Positions 25,112 to 35,233 of a DNA stretch of 60,991 bases are shown here, one piece after another. The stretch spans positions 1 through 60,991 of the forward strand of contig JAUMUD010000011.1 in assembly GCA_030530875.1 (NCBI GenBank), in the 5' to 3' direction. This DNA comes from Corynebacterium sp. GTDB taxonomy: Bacteria > Actinomycetota > Actinomycetes > Mycobacteriales > Mycobacteriaceae. Below the pieces are notes generated by a model that made no database searches, had not been told where the DNA came from, and was given only the letters and a program-made list of their open reading frames with translations. The position numbers and the translations under genes are program-made. Each line of letters starts with the position of its first letter. The stretch's first letter is position 1.

Positions 25112-26020
25112 ATGAGCGAAGAGAATCTGAATGAAGAGGCCATCCGCAACGAAGCTGCGGAAGCCACCGAGACTGAGACTGTCGAAGCTGCTGAGACTGA
25201 CAACGTCGATACGCCAGCTGAAGAAGCTACCGCCGCAGAATCCACCGAGGCTGCAGAAGCTGAAGCTTCCCCAGCTACTGAGGACGAGGCTGCTGAGGCC
25301 GAGGCTCCAGCTAACCCAGCTGAGGCTCACGGTGCTGGTGAGCCAGTGGATGGCGATGCTGCTGAGCTGGCTGAGTACAAGGCTCGTCTGCGTAAGTTCA
25401 TCCGTGAACTCAAGAAGCTTCCTGGCCAGTGGTACATCATTCAGTGCTACTCCGGTTATGAGAACCGCGTGAAGGCTAACCTGGATATGCGTATGCAGAC
25501 CCTCGAGGTTGAGGACCGCATTTATGATGTTGTGGTTCCAATCGAAGAGGTTCTGGAAATTCGCGATGGCAAGAAGAAGCTTGTGAAGCGCAAGCTGCTC
25601 CCAGGTTATGTGCTGGTGCGTATGGACATCGATGACCGTTCCTGGTCTGTTGTGCGCGATACCCCAGGTGTGACCTCCTTCGTGGGTAATGATGGTGCCG
25701 CTACTGCTGTGAAGCACCGCGATGTGGCTAAGTTCCTGCTTCCACAGGAAGAGACCCCAGTGGACTCCGATGGTTCCGTGCCAGCAGAAGCCACCAAGGG
25801 CGAGAAGGTCGTGGCAAGCCCAGCTGGCCGCAAGAAGGTTCAGGAAGCTTCCTTCGAGGTTGGCGAGGCTGTTACCATTCTCTCCGGCGCTCTGGCCAGT
25901 GTTTCTGCCACCATTTCCGATGTGGATAATGAGAATGGCAAGCTCCAGGCTCTGGTTTCCATCTTTGGTCGTGAGACCCCAGTGGAACTCACCTTTGACC
26001 AGGTGGAGAAGATCAGCTAG
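25112..26020 (+). CDS. nusG: Transcription termination/antitermination factor NusG
   Basis: NusG binds RNA polymerase and links transcription to Rho and the ribosome. The 302-residue protein has a long Ala/Glu-rich acidic N-terminal extension of about 95 residues, typical of actinobacteria, then the NGN domain starting at [20 protein letters not shown] (about residues 102-121), and a KOW domain near the C terminus ([19 protein letters not shown]). It precedes the L11 operon. Confidence 0.95.
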   Translation: MSEENLNEEAIRNEAAEATETETVEAAETDNVDTPAEEATAAESTEAAEAEASPATEDEAAEAEAPANPAEAHGAGEPVDGDAAELAEYKARLRKFIRELKKLPGQWYIIQCYSGYENRVKANLDMRMQTLEVEDRIYDVVVPIEEVLEIRDGKKKLVKRKLLPGYVLVRMDIDDRSWSVVRDTPGVTSFVGNDGAATAVKHRDVAKFLLPQEETPVDSDGSVPAEATKGEKVVASPAGRKKVQEASFEVGEAVTILSGALASVSATISDVDNENGKLQALVSIFGRETPVELTFDQVEKIS

Positions 26021-26096
26021 AATGGAACATCGCGTGCTATTGCGCGTTCCATAGTCTTTTCCGGTGGCTGGCTCAGTGCTGGCATCCGGTCGGAAC

Positions 26097-26128
26097 AGCG
26101 GCGTTCATGCATCGAGCGCCGCTTTTCT
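26097..26128 (+). terminator. Terminator or attenuator upstream of rplK
   Basis: AGCGGCG (26097-26103) pairs with CGCCGCT (26117-26123) and TTTTCTG follows. It lies in the 133-bp gap between nusG and rplK. Confidence 0.65.
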
Positions 26129-26153
26129 GTTATCACGAAAGTAGGTTTATTCG

Positions 26154-26585
26154 ATGCCTCCAAAGAAGAAGGTCACTGGCCTCATTAAGCTTCAGATTGA
26201 AGCCGGCTCTGCAAACCCAGCTCCTCCAGTGGGTCCAGCTCTTGGTGCTCACGGCGTGAACATCATGGAGTTCTGCAAGGCTTATAATGCTGCAACTGAG
26301 AGCCAGCGCGGCAATGTGATCCCTGTTGAGATCACCGTCTACGAAGACCGCTCCTTCGACTTCAAGCTGAAGACCCCACCTGCTGCTAAGCTCCTGCTCA
26401 AGGCTGCTGGCCTGCAGAAGGGTTCTGGCGTTCCTCACACCCAGAAGGTCGGTAAGGTCACCTGGGATCAGTGCAAGGAAATCGCACAGACCAAGTTTGA
26501 AGACCTCAATGCTAATGACATCGAGAATGCCGCCAAGATTATTGCCGGTACCGCTCGTTCCATGGGCATTGTTGTTGAGGGTTAA
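26154..26585 (+). CDS. rplK: 50S ribosomal protein L11
   Basis: L11 forms part of the GTPase-associated centre of the large subunit. The 143-residue length and the sequence are standard: the N-terminal domain with [20 protein letters not shown] and the RNA-binding C-terminal domain ending in [12 protein letters not shown]. rplA follows after a 75-bp gap with a small hairpin. Confidence 0.97.
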   Translation: MPPKKKVTGLIKLQIEAGSANPAPPVGPALGAHGVNIMEFCKAYNAATESQRGNVIPVEITVYEDRSFDFKLKTPPAAKLLLKAAGLQKGSGVPHTQKVGKVTWDQCKEIAQTKFEDLNANDIENAAKIIAGTARSMGIVVEG

Positions 26586-26660
26586 TTAACTCTTTCCAAA
26601 TATTCATCGTGGTAGGGCCCGCTCCGGCCCGCTACACCACACAATCTTTAAGGATTTTTA

Positions 26661-27347
26661 ATGAGCAAGAAGTCTAAGGCTTACCGCGCCGCCGCCGAGA
26701 AGATCGACGCCGGCCGCCTCTACACTCCTGCCGAGGCAGCTGCCCTGGTTAAGGAGACCTCCTCCAAGAACTTTGACGCCACCGTTGACGTAGCTATGCG
26801 TCTCGGCGTTGACCCACGTAAGGCTGATCAGCTGGTTCGTGGTACCGTGTCCCTGCCTAATGGCACCGGTAAGACCGTCCGCGTTGTTGTTTTCGCAGCA
26901 GGCGAGAAGGCTACCGAGGCTGAGGCTGCTGGCGCTGATGTTGTTGGCTCCGACGATCTGATTGCACGCATTCAGGAAGGCTGGACCGACTTCGACGCAG
27001 CTATCGCTACCCCTGACCAGATGGCCAAGGTTGGTCGCGTTGCTCGTGTTCTTGGTCCTCGTGGCCTCATGCCAAACCCAAAGACCGGTACTGTTACCAC
27101 CGATGTTGCTAAGGCTGTTGCTGACATCAAGGGCGGTAAGATTTCCTTCCGCGTTGACAAGGCTTCCAACCTGCACGCCATCATCGGCAAGGCTTCCTTC
27201 ACCCCAGAGCAGCTTGAGCAGAACTTCCGTGCTCTGCTCGACGAGGTTGTTCGCTTGAAGCCATCCTCTGCTAAGGGCATCTACGTGAAGAAGGTTGTTA
27301 TCGCCTCCACTTCCGGTCCTGGCATCCCAGTTCAGGTTCAGGCATAA
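26661..27347 (+). CDS. rplA: 50S ribosomal protein L1
   Basis: L1 binds 23S rRNA at the E-site stalk and in many bacteria represses its own mRNA. The 228-residue protein has the two-domain L1 fold and the signature [20 protein letters not shown]. The start ATG follows an AAGGA site. A strong terminator closes the operon. Confidence 0.97.
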   Translation: MSKKSKAYRAAAEKIDAGRLYTPAEAAALVKETSSKNFDATVDVAMRLGVDPRKADQLVRGTVSLPNGTGKTVRVVVFAAGEKATEAEAAGADVVGSDDLIARIQEGWTDFDAAIATPDQMAKVGRVARVLGPRGLMPNPKTGTVTTDVAKAVADIKGGKISFRVDKASNLHAIIGKASFTPEQLEQNFRALLDEVVRLKPSSAKGIYVKKVVIASTSGPGIPVQVQA

Positions 27348-27373
27348 TCGCCAGATTCTAGGCTTTAACTCAT

Positions 27374-27404
27374 AGGCTCGTAGCTTCGGCTACGGGCCTT
27401 TTTC
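27374..27404 (+). terminator. Terminator of the rplK-rplA operon
   Basis: AGGCTCGTAGC and GCTACGGGCCT pair around a TTCG tetraloop with one G-T pair, followed by a T run. Confidence 0.9.
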
Positions 27405-27523
27405 TATGTCCAGTCTTTAAAGAACTTAAGACAAAAATGAGCAAAGTAAAATGTAGCTGTTAAGTTCCTAATAATCCAATAAAAAAGTGCATAACCTGCT
27501 ACTTTGGGTTCTATTATGGCTTT

Positions 27524-30500
27524 ATGCGACTCCTGCGAACCCGTAGGGCTATACCTATCCTGGTTACCCTTATTACCCTAGCCGGACTGATTACCGCTGC
27601 TCCGCGCGCCCTAGCCGATGATGCCACCACTAATCCCTTGGTGGCCTCCTTGGTAAACACCTATGACAAGGGCTATAAGCGCGATGATTCCAATCGCCTC
27701 TCCCTGGATGTGAGCTTGGTGGATGGGGATACGAGCGCCATTAGTGCTGCAAGTTCCTTGGGTGAGATTACCTACCAGGACCCGAATCTCTACTTCTTTG
27801 TTATTAGCATCAGCGAGGAAAATCTTCCTGCGCTGTTTAGTCTTGATGGCATTAGCTCCATTACCCCGCACTATATTCCAAGCCCAGTGGAACCTGCTGA
27901 GGTTGAGACCAGTGACGCGCTAAGCCTAAGGACCAATGCCACCCCAAGCACGAGCGCGGCCTGCACCAATCCAAATGACACCAAGGCTCTGAATGCCTGG
28001 GGCCGCACCATTGCCAATACTCTGGGTGTGGCGGATTCCGCCACGAGCTTTGATGGCACCGGCATCAAGGTCGGTATTATTTCAGATTCCTTCAATGCCA
28101 ATGGTGGGGCAGCGAGCGATGTAGCGAAAAATGCGCTGCCGGGTTCGGCCTGTGGGCATAATGAAGTGACCGTTCTTAGCGATAATCAGAACTCGACTAA
28201 TGCGACCTACACCGATGAGGGTCGTGCCATGGCGCAGGTACTCTATCAGGTTGCGCCTGGTGCGGATATTTATTTCGCCGGTGTGAAGGGCGGCACTACC
28301 AGTGCCATTAAGAGTGCCGCGCAGACCCTCGCCAATGCCGGTGTGGATATTATCGTCGATGATGTGGCCGCTGGCGATGAGCTGGTCTATCAGAAGAGTG
28401 ACCTCTCTTCCTATATTGATTCCCTGACTGCCAAGGGCGTGATTTATCTTTCGGCCGCCGGCAATAGCTCCGCCCAAAGCCGCACCACTGGCACCTCCAG
28501 CTCCATCGGTGGCTGGCAAACTACCCAATACCGTGGCACCACCTGCCCCGGTTTTGCCAGCGACCTTAGCGGCGTGGACTGCATGAGTTTCACCACTGAT
28601 AATGGCGCCCAAAACTACGACGCCATTGACTTCGCGGCATATAACTCCGCCTCCACCTTTTCCTTTAGCGCCGTCAACTCCATTGCCATTCCGCGCGCAT
28701 ATACCACGCTGAATCAGGCCTACCGCTACCTTGGCGGTTACGCCAGCCGCTGGAGCACCCCGACCTATCCGACCTTCAGCGTCGGCTATTATGCCGAACT
28801 GGCCGATGGCACCATCGATCAGATCTGCGAAGTGGATCTTAATGCCTACACCCCTGCGCTGACCACGAATTGTGCGGCGAATCTGCAAGACCTGCAGGCC
28901 GCTAGCTCTGGCGGCTATTACAGCACATACACCATCTATATGGTCATTGCTCGTACTAATAGCAGCCGCTCCTATACGGCCCCGGCTATCTTCAGCACCC
29001 TGTCCTCAGGCAGTGCGTACCCGACCGATCGTGATGCCATTGCCTCCTCCACGGATAGCCTCGGCGCTACCGCCTATGGTCATACCAATGATGGCAGCTC
29101 GATCTCCGTTGGTGCTGTGACCCCATCCAACCCAAGCACCATTGAGTATTTCTCCTCCTATGGCAATCCGACCCTCTATTTCGGTGCGGTCCCTGCCAGT
29201 GGCAGTCAAGGTAATACCACCCGCCAAACCACCAATGTTGGCAATAAGCCGGATATCTTTGGCGTGGATGGCGGCTATACCAGCTTCTTTGGCAGCAATA
29301 ACCAGTTCTTCGGCACCTCTTCTGCTGCACCTAGTGTTGCGGGCATTGTCGCCCGCCTCAAGCAGGCCGATAGCTCCCTTAATCAGGACTCTGTGCGGGA
29401 ACTGCTCCAAAATACCAGCAACAAGTCCATCCGCTATGGCTATGATGCCACCGGATTCACCATGACCGGCGGCCGTGTGGACTATGCCGCCACCGGCCTC
29501 ACCAATGCTGCCTGGTCTCCAAAGACCACCATGACCAGCACCGCCGATGCCACTAGCATGACCGTCACCCTGGCCAATAAGGGCACCAGCGATACCTACC
29601 AGCTGGCATTCCCGAATGGCCCCACGGTCACCATTAAGGGCACGACGCCAGCAAACACAACAACCAACACAACTAACGACATTTCCTACGCTGTCACCAC
29701 CAATAGTGATGGCAACTCCGTTGTGACCTTCACTGGCCTCAACGCCAATACCCAATACACGGTGAACCTCACCGTGACCAATGCCGATAACAGTAGCCTC
29801 ACTGTGACCGGCACGACCACGGCCACTACCAGCCTCGAATCTGCTCCGGCCGCAACTGATGCCTACTCCATCAACTATGCCGATGAAACCATCAGCATCC
29901 ACGATGGCTACCAGGTCTCTACCAGCCAGGACTTCAGCACCACCCTCACCAATGGTGCCAGCATCACCCCTGGCACGACCCTGTACTACCGCAAGGTCCG
30001 CACCCAAAACGGCACCACCACCGCCACCTCCCAAACCGCGCAGCAGCAACTCCCGCAGCGTCCCACCGTCTCCGTGCCTAGCGCCACGGCAGACACCGAT
30101 GACACTGACGCCGACGGCACAAATGCCGACTCCGTGACCTACACATTCACCGTTAGTGACGACAACACAAGCAGTGGCACAAACAATAGTGCCACTATCG
30201 AGTACCGTGTTGATGGCGTTACCATCGCTGGCGATACCTACACTGCTCCGCGCGGTGCCTCCTTTACTGTTCAGGCCCGCATCGCTGCCACTGACGACAG
30301 CTTCGCCTCCGAATGGTCCCGCACCCGCACAGTCAGTGTCCCAACCAACCAGGAACGCGCCACCACCCCAACCACCGGCGCCCAGCAGGTTGCCGGCACA
30401 ACGACCACACCTGAGAGCCCAAGTACCGCGGCAGATAACCCAAGTACGACCGCACAAAATCCAAGTACGACAACCTCAAAGGAGACCAGCCAAGTAGAAA

Positions 30501-30838
30501 CAGCTTCTCCAGAATCGTCCGCCACCTCGCAGGAGCCAAGCACTTCTGCGCAGCAGAATGCCAGCGCTGAAAGCAGTGAGGCCACCGATGAATCGGAGCC
30601 AAGCTCCAGTACCGATGAGGGCACAAGTACGGAGCCATCCTCCAACACCACTGACTCGGAGGAACCCACTACAACAAATAATGCCTTCAATGGTCAGGGC
30701 AATGATGATACTGCGACTAGCCCGGTTAAGAACCTCCTTGCCGGCAGTTCAATTGGCAGGATACTGCTCATCATCCTGATTCTGCTCGGTGGCACCGGGG
30801 CCGCGATCTTCGGTGCCTGGCAGCAGCACCTGATTTAA
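27524..30838 (+). CDS. Membrane-anchored surface subtilase-like protein with atypical catalytic histidine position
   Basis: A 1104-residue exported protein with signal peptide ending near ALADD. The subtilase (S8-like) domain spans about residues 160-650: Asp motif VGIISDSF, Asn of the oxyanion hole in YLSAAGNS, and the nucleophile in GTSSAAPSVAGIVA. At the place of the usual HGTxVA motif the sequence reads DEGRAMAQ, so Glu seems to replace the catalytic His. Fibronectin-like beta repeats (about 660-950) and a Ser/Thr/Glu-rich stalk follow. The C terminus has one membrane helix and no LPxTG motif, so it is probably anchored in the membrane. It is monocistronic. Substrates are unknown. Confidence 0.8.
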   Translation: MRLLRTRRAIPILVTLITLAGLITAAPRALADDATTNPLVASLVNTYDKGYKRDDSNRLSLDVSLVDGDTSAISAASSLGEITYQDPNLYFFVISISEENLPALFSLDGISSITPHYIPSPVEPAEVETSDALSLRTNATPSTSAACTNPNDTKALNAWGRTIANTLGVADSATSFDGTGIKVGIISDSFNANGGAASDVAKNALPGSACGHNEVTVLSDNQNSTNATYTDEGRAMAQVLYQVAPGADIYFAGVKGGTTSAIKSAAQTLANAGVDIIVDDVAAGDELVYQKSDLSSYIDSLTAKGVIYLSAAGNSSAQSRTTGTSSSIGGWQTTQYRGTTCPGFASDLSGVDCMSFTTDNGAQNYDAIDFAAYNSASTFSFSAVNSIAIPRAYTTLNQAYRYLGGYASRWSTPTYPTFSVGYYAELADGTIDQICEVDLNAYTPALTTNCAANLQDLQAASSGGYYSTYTIYMVIARTNSSRSYTAPAIFSTLSSGSAYPTDRDAIASSTDSLGATAYGHTNDGSSISVGAVTPSNPSTIEYFSSYGNPTLYFGAVPASGSQGNTTRQTTNVGNKPDIFGVDGGYTSFFGSNNQFFGTSSAAPSVAGIVARLKQADSSLNQDSVRELLQNTSNKSIRYGYDATGFTMTGGRVDYAATGLTNAAWSPKTTMTSTADATSMTVTLANKGTSDTYQLAFPNGPTVTIKGTTPANTTTNTTNDISYAVTTNSDGNSVVTFTGLNANTQYTVNLTVTNADNSSLTVTGTTTATTSLESAPAATDAYSINYADETISIHDGYQVSTSQDFSTTLTNGASITPGTTLYYRKVRTQNGTTTATSQTAQQQLPQRPTVSVPSATADTDDTDADGTNADSVTYTFTVSDDNTSSGTNNSATIEYRVDGVTIAGDTYTAPRGASFTVQARIAATDDSFASEWSRTRTVSVPTNQERATTPTTGAQQVAGTTTTPESPSTAADNPSTTAQNPSTTTSKETSQVETASPESSATSQEPSTSAQQNASAESSEATDESEPSSSTDEGTSTEPSSNTTDSEEPTTTNNAFNGQGNDDTATSPVKNLLAGSSIGRILLIILILLGGTGAAIFGAWQQHLI

Positions 30839-30840
30839 TC

Positions 30841-30882
30841 AAAAGCCAAGGGAGTCGGCATAAGTCGGCTCCCGCTTTTTGT
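30841..30882 (+). terminator. Terminator of the subtilase-like gene
   Basis: GGGAGTCG and CGGCTCCC form the stem, flanked by AAAAGC and GCTTTTT. It begins at the stop codon of the gene. Confidence 0.8.
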
Positions 30883-30939
30883 GCAGCACATATGCTATAG
30901 TTAGCGTAGATTTTGCTTCCCATAACCTGAGGAGAAACA

Positions 30940-31602
30940 ATGAAGCGCATGGCATATGTGTCGGCTGCCATGGCCAGTCTTACACTGCTTGGTTCCATGA
31001 TTAGCCCTGTAGCCCATGCTGATCAGTTTTCTGATCTGAATAAGAGCATCAATGATGCCAATAAGTCCATGAACGAACTCAACAAGGGTATGAACCAGGC
31101 CAAGGGTCTTGCGGGCGCACTCCAGGGCCTTCTCGCACAGGTGGGCAGTAGTGGTTCCAGTGTCCCAGGTTCCAGCAGTAATGACACCATCATGACCGCT
31201 GTCAATGCCGGTGACTTCTCCTCCGGGCAGGTAGCTAAGTTGAGTAATACTAACTATGCACTCACTACTCAAGAGATTCGGTTCTATCGGAAGTTGAATG
31301 AAGAACGGAAGCGTAGTGACCTTCCACAATTTGCACTAAGTGCGGAATTGCAGCAAAGGGCCGTGGCTTTGGTGCCCCAGGAAAATGGGAAAGCAGCCAA
31401 GAGCCCAGATGCTCTCAGGAACGAGTGGATCTCTGATCGGTACAACGACATTGATTCGCTTATTGCCGTTCATTTGTCCTACTGGTCGGGCCTACCAGGT
31501 GTTGCTAAGAGTAAGGATGTGACGAAGGTGGGATTCAAAATTTACCGTGAAGTAATCGACTCAGACAATGTGTATTACCGTGTAGCTATGGTCTTTGAAT
31601 AA
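30940..31602 (+). CDS. Secreted protein with degenerate CAP-like domain
   Basis: A 220-residue exported protein with a signal peptide ending SPVAHAD, a helical Asn/Lys/Ser-rich segment of about residues 30-65, and a C-terminal domain that looks like a worn CAP/SCP fold: a helix EIRFYRKLNEERKRSDLPQF resembles the first CAP helix of the paralogues at 33-35 kb and 51-53 kb. The conserved CAP histidines and the GEN motif are not evident, so a catalytic or metal-binding role is unlikely. Start follows GAGGAG. Function is unknown. Confidence 0.68.
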   Translation: MKRMAYVSAAMASLTLLGSMISPVAHADQFSDLNKSINDANKSMNELNKGMNQAKGLAGALQGLLAQVGSSGSSVPGSSSNDTIMTAVNAGDFSSGQVAKLSNTNYALTTQEIRFYRKLNEERKRSDLPQFALSAELQQRAVALVPQENGKAAKSPDALRNEWISDRYNDIDSLIAVHLSYWSGLPGVAKSKDVTKVGFKIYREVIDSDNVYYRVAMVFE

Positions 31603-31616
31603 GAACTGTGCGCCTA

Positions 31617-31649
31617 TAATGCCTCCACTGCGGTGGGGGCATTTTTTAG
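31617..31649 (+). terminator. Terminator after the CAP-like gene
   Basis: AATGCCTCCAC pairs with GTGGGGGCATT and a T6 run follows. Confidence 0.88.
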
Positions 31650-31689
31650 TTCTGGGCTGCGGATTTGATCTTGTGTGGGGTGGGTGTTA

Positions 31690-31905
31690 TTCTTGATAAG
31701 AATTTTGACGCAAGACTTCTGTGTCTCGTCATGGTTCACCGAAGACCGTCGGTCAGGGAGTAATCCCTCGAAGGACCCGCAAGGGCGGCCCACGCAGGAG
31801 AACTGGTAGCTATTCCTCATGTAGGAATGTTCCCTGTGCTCTTGCACGGGGTTTTTCTTTTGTAAAGACCCCGGCGGAAAGACATTTGTACATTGAGGAA
31901 GGAGG
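31690..31905 (+). promoter_or_regulatory. L10 (rplJL) mRNA leader
   Basis: The interval between the upstream terminator and rplJ is long and rich in paired segments (for example GACCGTCGGTC and CAGGGAGTAATCCCTCG), as expected for the L10 leader that binds the L10-L12 complex for autoregulation. I infer the family from its position; I did not align it to a model. Confidence 0.6.
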
Positions 31906-31912
31906 CGAAGTA

Positions 31913-32425
31913 ATGGCTAACGCAAAGAACACTGCAGCTGTGGCAGAACTCAAGGCTCGCTTTGAAGAGTCCAGCTCCGTAGTCTTGACCGAGTACCGTG
32001 GCCTGAGCGTTGCTCAGATCACCGAACTGCGTCGCGCACTTGGCGCTGATGTCCAGTACTCCGTCGCCAAGAACACCATGATCAAGCTGGCTGCTAAGGA
32101 AGCTGGCATCGAAGGTCTGGACGAGCACCTCACCGGCCCAACCGCTGTTGCTTTCATTAAGGGCGAAGCTGTTGACGCTGCTAAGGCTCTGAAGAACTTC
32201 AACAAGGACAACAAAGTCTTTGTGATCAAGGGTGGCTACATGGACGGCAACGCTCTGAGCGCAGCTCAGGTTGATGCCATCGCCGAGCTTGATAACCGCG
32301 AGACCACTCTCGCAAAGCTGGCTGGCGCCATGAAGGGCAACTTGGCAAAGGCCGCAGGCCTGTTCAACGCTCCTGCTTCCCAGGTTGCACGCCTCGGCGC
32401 TGCACTCCAGGAAAAGAAGCAGTAA
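31913..32425 (+). CDS. rplJ: 50S ribosomal protein L10
   Basis: L10 anchors L7/L12 dimers to the ribosome and represses its operon by binding the leader. I start it at ATG 31913 after GAGG, giving 170 residues; longer versions run into the structured leader. The N-terminal RNA-binding domain contains [19 protein letters not shown] and [13 protein letters not shown]; the C-terminal helix binds L12. Confidence 0.96.
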   Translation: MANAKNTAAVAELKARFEESSSVVLTEYRGLSVAQITELRRALGADVQYSVAKNTMIKLAAKEAGIEGLDEHLTGPTAVAFIKGEAVDAAKALKNFNKDNKVFVIKGGYMDGNALSAAQVDAIAELDNRETTLAKLAGAMKGNLAKAAGLFNAPASQVARLGAALQEKKQ

Positions 32426-32465
32426 GCTTACACTTCACCATTTTTAACCGAAAGGAACTACTAAC

Positions 32466-32852
32466 ATGGCTAAGCTCACCAAGGACGAGCTCATTGAAGC
32501 TTTCAAGGAAATGACCCTCATCGAGCTCTCCGAGTTCGTTAAGGAATTCGAAGAGGTCTTCGAAGTTACCGCTGCTGCTCCAGTTGCTGTTGCAGCTGCT
32601 GGCGCTCCTGCTGCAGGCGGCGCTGCTGATGAAGAGAAGACCGAGTTCGACGTTGTTCTCGAGGACGCTGGCGCCAAGAAGATCGGTGTCATCAAGGCTG
32701 TTCGCGAGATCGTCTCCGGCCTGGGCCTGAAGGAAGCTAAGGAGCTCGTTGAGGGTGCTCCTAAGGCTATCCTCGAGGGTGCTAACAAGGACGACGCTGA
32801 GGCTGCTAAGGCTAAGCTCGAAGAGGCTGGCGCTAAGGTCTCCCTCAAGTAA
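32466..32852 (+). CDS. rplL: 50S ribosomal protein L7/L12
   Basis: L7/L12 recruits translation factors. The 128-residue protein has the N-terminal dimerisation domain ([20 protein letters not shown]), an Ala-rich hinge and the C-terminal factor-binding domain with [20 protein letters not shown]. It follows rplJ by 40 bp and has a strong AAAGGAA site. Confidence 0.97.
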   Translation: MAKLTKDELIEAFKEMTLIELSEFVKEFEEVFEVTAAAPVAVAAAGAPAAGGAADEEKTEFDVVLEDAGAKKIGVIKAVREIVSGLGLKEAKELVEGAPKAILEGANKDDAEAAKAKLEEAGAKVSLK

Positions 32853-32875
32853 TAATTACTTGATATACCCTTTAA

Positions 32876-32909
32876 GGGCGTTCCCACTACGGTGGGGGCG
32901 CCTTTTTTC
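32876..32909 (+). terminator. Terminator of the rplJL operon
   Basis: AGGGCG-TT-CCCAC pairs with GTGGGGGCGCCT around a short loop, followed by TTTTTT. Confidence 0.88.
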
Positions 32910-33032
32910 ATGTCTTCACCACACGAATGGAAATAGGGCTTCTCTGTTGTAATCTCTGTGCTACGCTATCCTTAGTATCCGTTCAATAATCCCTGTGATT
33001 TTCCTCAACAGGGCTGATAGCTAAGGTCCACC

Positions 33033-34040
33033 ATGAAGAAGTATTTCACGCGTGTAGCCTGCGTACTTGCAAGTATCAGTGCAGCTTTTAGTTTCTCTAT
33101 TGCACCCGCACATGCGGAAGGTTCCTCCCTCTTTGAGTTGAGCTCCGGTAGTTCCGCCGCAACGGGCGATGGCACGCAGTATATTAATACCCCTTTTGAG
33201 AAATTGAGCACCGAGCAGGCCGTGGCAGCTCTTCATGCTGCATATGCCAAGTGGCGTTCGGCCCGTGGCTTGTACGTGCCACAGTCCAATGATTATTTGG
33301 ATAAGGCGGAGCAGAAGTGGACCGACCACCTTGCTTCCACCAAGTCCTTCTACCACAGCAAGCCGGGTGACACAGCCCCGCAGGATACCGGTGAGAATCT
33401 GTGGATGGGCTCTGGTAACTTCACTCCGCAGGACGCTATTAATGGCTGGGAGAAGAGTAAGCTCCACTATCGCCACATGGTCCAGCGCCAGATTACCCAG
33501 GCCGGCTTTGGTGTCTCCAAGTCCTCTGATGGTAACTACTATGTTGGCCTGATGAGTAACTGGTACCAGAACCGCATCTTCCCATCTTCTTTGGATGTGA
33601 CTGAGGGCCAGGGCTATTACCGCGCCTGCGCCAAGATCAATGAGTACCGCAAGGCCAATGGCAAGGGTGATGTGAATTGCTACAGCAGTGAAACTGCCGA
33701 TATTGGCCACTATGCCTTCTTTGTCTTGCCAACAAACTTCACTGCCCAGGGCTATGAGGAAGGTATTGAGCGCGCCCTGAAGAATAGTGAGGTCCAATGG
33801 CTCGTTAATGATGCTCCGGATGGTGGCACCCTTCACTTCACCAAGGTCTATCCAAAGAACCGCGACGGCCTGCCATTCATGTGGGTCTCCTTCATGGATC
33901 GCGAGCGCGGCAAGGGTGACCAGATTGATGCCGATAATAAGTGCAATGGGCAGCTGATGTTTGATGATACTGAGGCCGCTTATGCTAAGAACCAGCAGAT
34001 TTCCTTCTGCGAGTTCAAGCTCGACGAGTATAAGGACTAA
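33033..34040 (+). CDS. Secreted CAP (SCP/PR1)-family protein
   Basis: A 335-residue exported protein with signal peptide ending AHAE. The CAP domain (about residues 55-185) shows FYHSKPGD with the first His, TGENLWMG with the Glu, and a helix KLHYRHMVQRQITQAGFGV with the second His. A C-terminal domain of about 140 residues follows with two cysteines and is shared with the next gene. CAP proteins bind sterols, lipids or metals in other organisms, and the ligand here is unknown. It forms a tandem pair with the next gene and probably arose by duplication. Confidence 0.82.
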   Translation: MKKYFTRVACVLASISAAFSFSIAPAHAEGSSLFELSSGSSAATGDGTQYINTPFEKLSTEQAVAALHAAYAKWRSARGLYVPQSNDYLDKAEQKWTDHLASTKSFYHSKPGDTAPQDTGENLWMGSGNFTPQDAINGWEKSKLHYRHMVQRQITQAGFGVSKSSDGNYYVGLMSNWYQNRIFPSSLDVTEGQGYYRACAKINEYRKANGKGDVNCYSSETADIGHYAFFVLPTNFTAQGYEEGIERALKNSEVQWLVNDAPDGGTLHFTKVYPKNRDGLPFMWVSFMDRERGKGDQIDADNKCNGQLMFDDTEAAYAKNQQISFCEFKLDEYKD

Positions 34041-34130
34041 AAGAACTACGTAGTCCCAATTTCTAATTCACGTCCCCTTTAGCTGTTATGCTAGAGGGGA
34101 CGTGAAGTTTAGAAAACAATAAGGATTCAA

Positions 34131-35156
34131 ATGAAAAAGCATATGCGCCGCGTTTCGCGGGGTATTTTTTCTGTCATGGTGGCCGCTGGTTTGGTCGCCG
34201 GTAGTTCCGTCGCCGCTCATGCGGATGGCGATATTTTCGTACTGAGCTCCCAGCTCTCTTCGGCTGCTACCGCTGGCGGTGGAGCCGCAACTGATGGCTA
34301 TTATGCCAATACCCGCCTGGACCAGCTGAGCCACGACCAGGTCATTCAGGGCCTCTACCAGGCCTATTCTAAGTGGCGTACAGATCGCGGTCTCTATGTC
34401 CCACAGCTCAATGATGAGCTCAACCGCCGCGAACAGACCTGGATGGATGAAATTGCAGCAACCGGCGTTATGAAGCACTCCGATCCTAATGAGGGTCGCA
34501 TCCGCACCTGGGATGTGGGTGAGAACATTGCTGGTGCAAATAGCACTCAGACCCCAACTGACATCATCAATATGTGGGATGATGGCGATGGTGGCCACTA
34601 TGCCCTCATGGTGCAGAAGGATGTTACCCAGGTTGGCTTCGGTTTTGCCAAGGGCAGCCAGTTCCTCTTTGCCGGCATGCTTGCCAACTGGAATCACCGT
34701 GAGACCGCCAAGTCCAGCATGGATGTGAGCGTGGATGATGGCTATAAGGCCATTTGCCAGGAGATTAACTCCTTCCGCAAGGACAATGGCAAGGGCGCGG
34801 TTTCCTGCCAGGGCACCAAGGCCATCAATGGCAATGAGAGCGCCCTCTTCATGATTCCAACCGACTTCAGCGCTAAGGGCTATACCGAGGGTGCTAAGCG
34901 CGCTCTGACCACTGATGCGTCCAAGCAGTTCTTCCTTGGTCTTGCTGATGGTGCTGTGCTGAATATGACCCAGTTCAACCCAAAGCCATATGACAAGGCC
35001 CCAATGGTCTGGGTGAGCGTGAATGGTTCTACTCGTGGCAGCGCCAACCCAGTTGATGGCTACGGCTGGTGCAATGCCCAGCTGATGTTCAGCATGGACA
35101 AGGCCTCCCAGAACCAGCCAATTAGTTTCTGTACCCATGATGCCAAGGGTAAATAA
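34131..35156 (+). CDS. Secreted CAP (SCP/PR1)-family protein, tandem paralogue
   Basis: A 341-residue paralogue of the preceding gene. It has an Arg-rich signal peptide ending AAHAD, the CAP domain with MKHSDPNEG, VGENIAGA and GGHYALMVQKDVTQVGFGF, and the same C-terminal region ending in a Cys-Asn and Phe-Cys pair. The two proteins share the start of the mature chain (Phe-x-Leu-Ser-Ser) and the QxxQGLYQAYSKWR-type helix. A strong terminator follows. Confidence 0.82.
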   Translation: MKKHMRRVSRGIFSVMVAAGLVAGSSVAAHADGDIFVLSSQLSSAATAGGGAATDGYYANTRLDQLSHDQVIQGLYQAYSKWRTDRGLYVPQLNDELNRREQTWMDEIAATGVMKHSDPNEGRIRTWDVGENIAGANSTQTPTDIINMWDDGDGGHYALMVQKDVTQVGFGFAKGSQFLFAGMLANWNHRETAKSSMDVSVDDGYKAICQEINSFRKDNGKGAVSCQGTKAINGNESALFMIPTDFSAKGYTEGAKRALTTDASKQFFLGLADGAVLNMTQFNPKPYDKAPMVWVSVNGSTRGSANPVDGYGWCNAQLMFSMDKASQNQPISFCTHDAKGK

Positions 35157-35183
35157 GCCCATCGCTTATATTGGGTTATAGCC

Positions 35184-35224
35184 AAGGAGCGGGACACAGT
35201 TTAGTGTGTCCCGCTCCTTCTTTG
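35184..35224. terminator. Bidirectional terminator between CAP gene and AGE-family gene
   Basis: AAGGAGCGGGACACA and TGTGTCCCGCTCCTT form a perfect 15-bp stem around GTTTAG, with T-rich sequence to the right. It serves the CAP gene and probably the convergent isomerase gene. Confidence 0.9.
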
Positions 35225-35233
35225 TGTTTGTGC

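Noticed and set aside
29006-30457. 483-codon open frame on the minus strand opposite the subtilase
   Set aside because: It mirrors the real gene, is Gly-rich with no domain or ribosome site, and results from the codon bias of the plus-strand gene.
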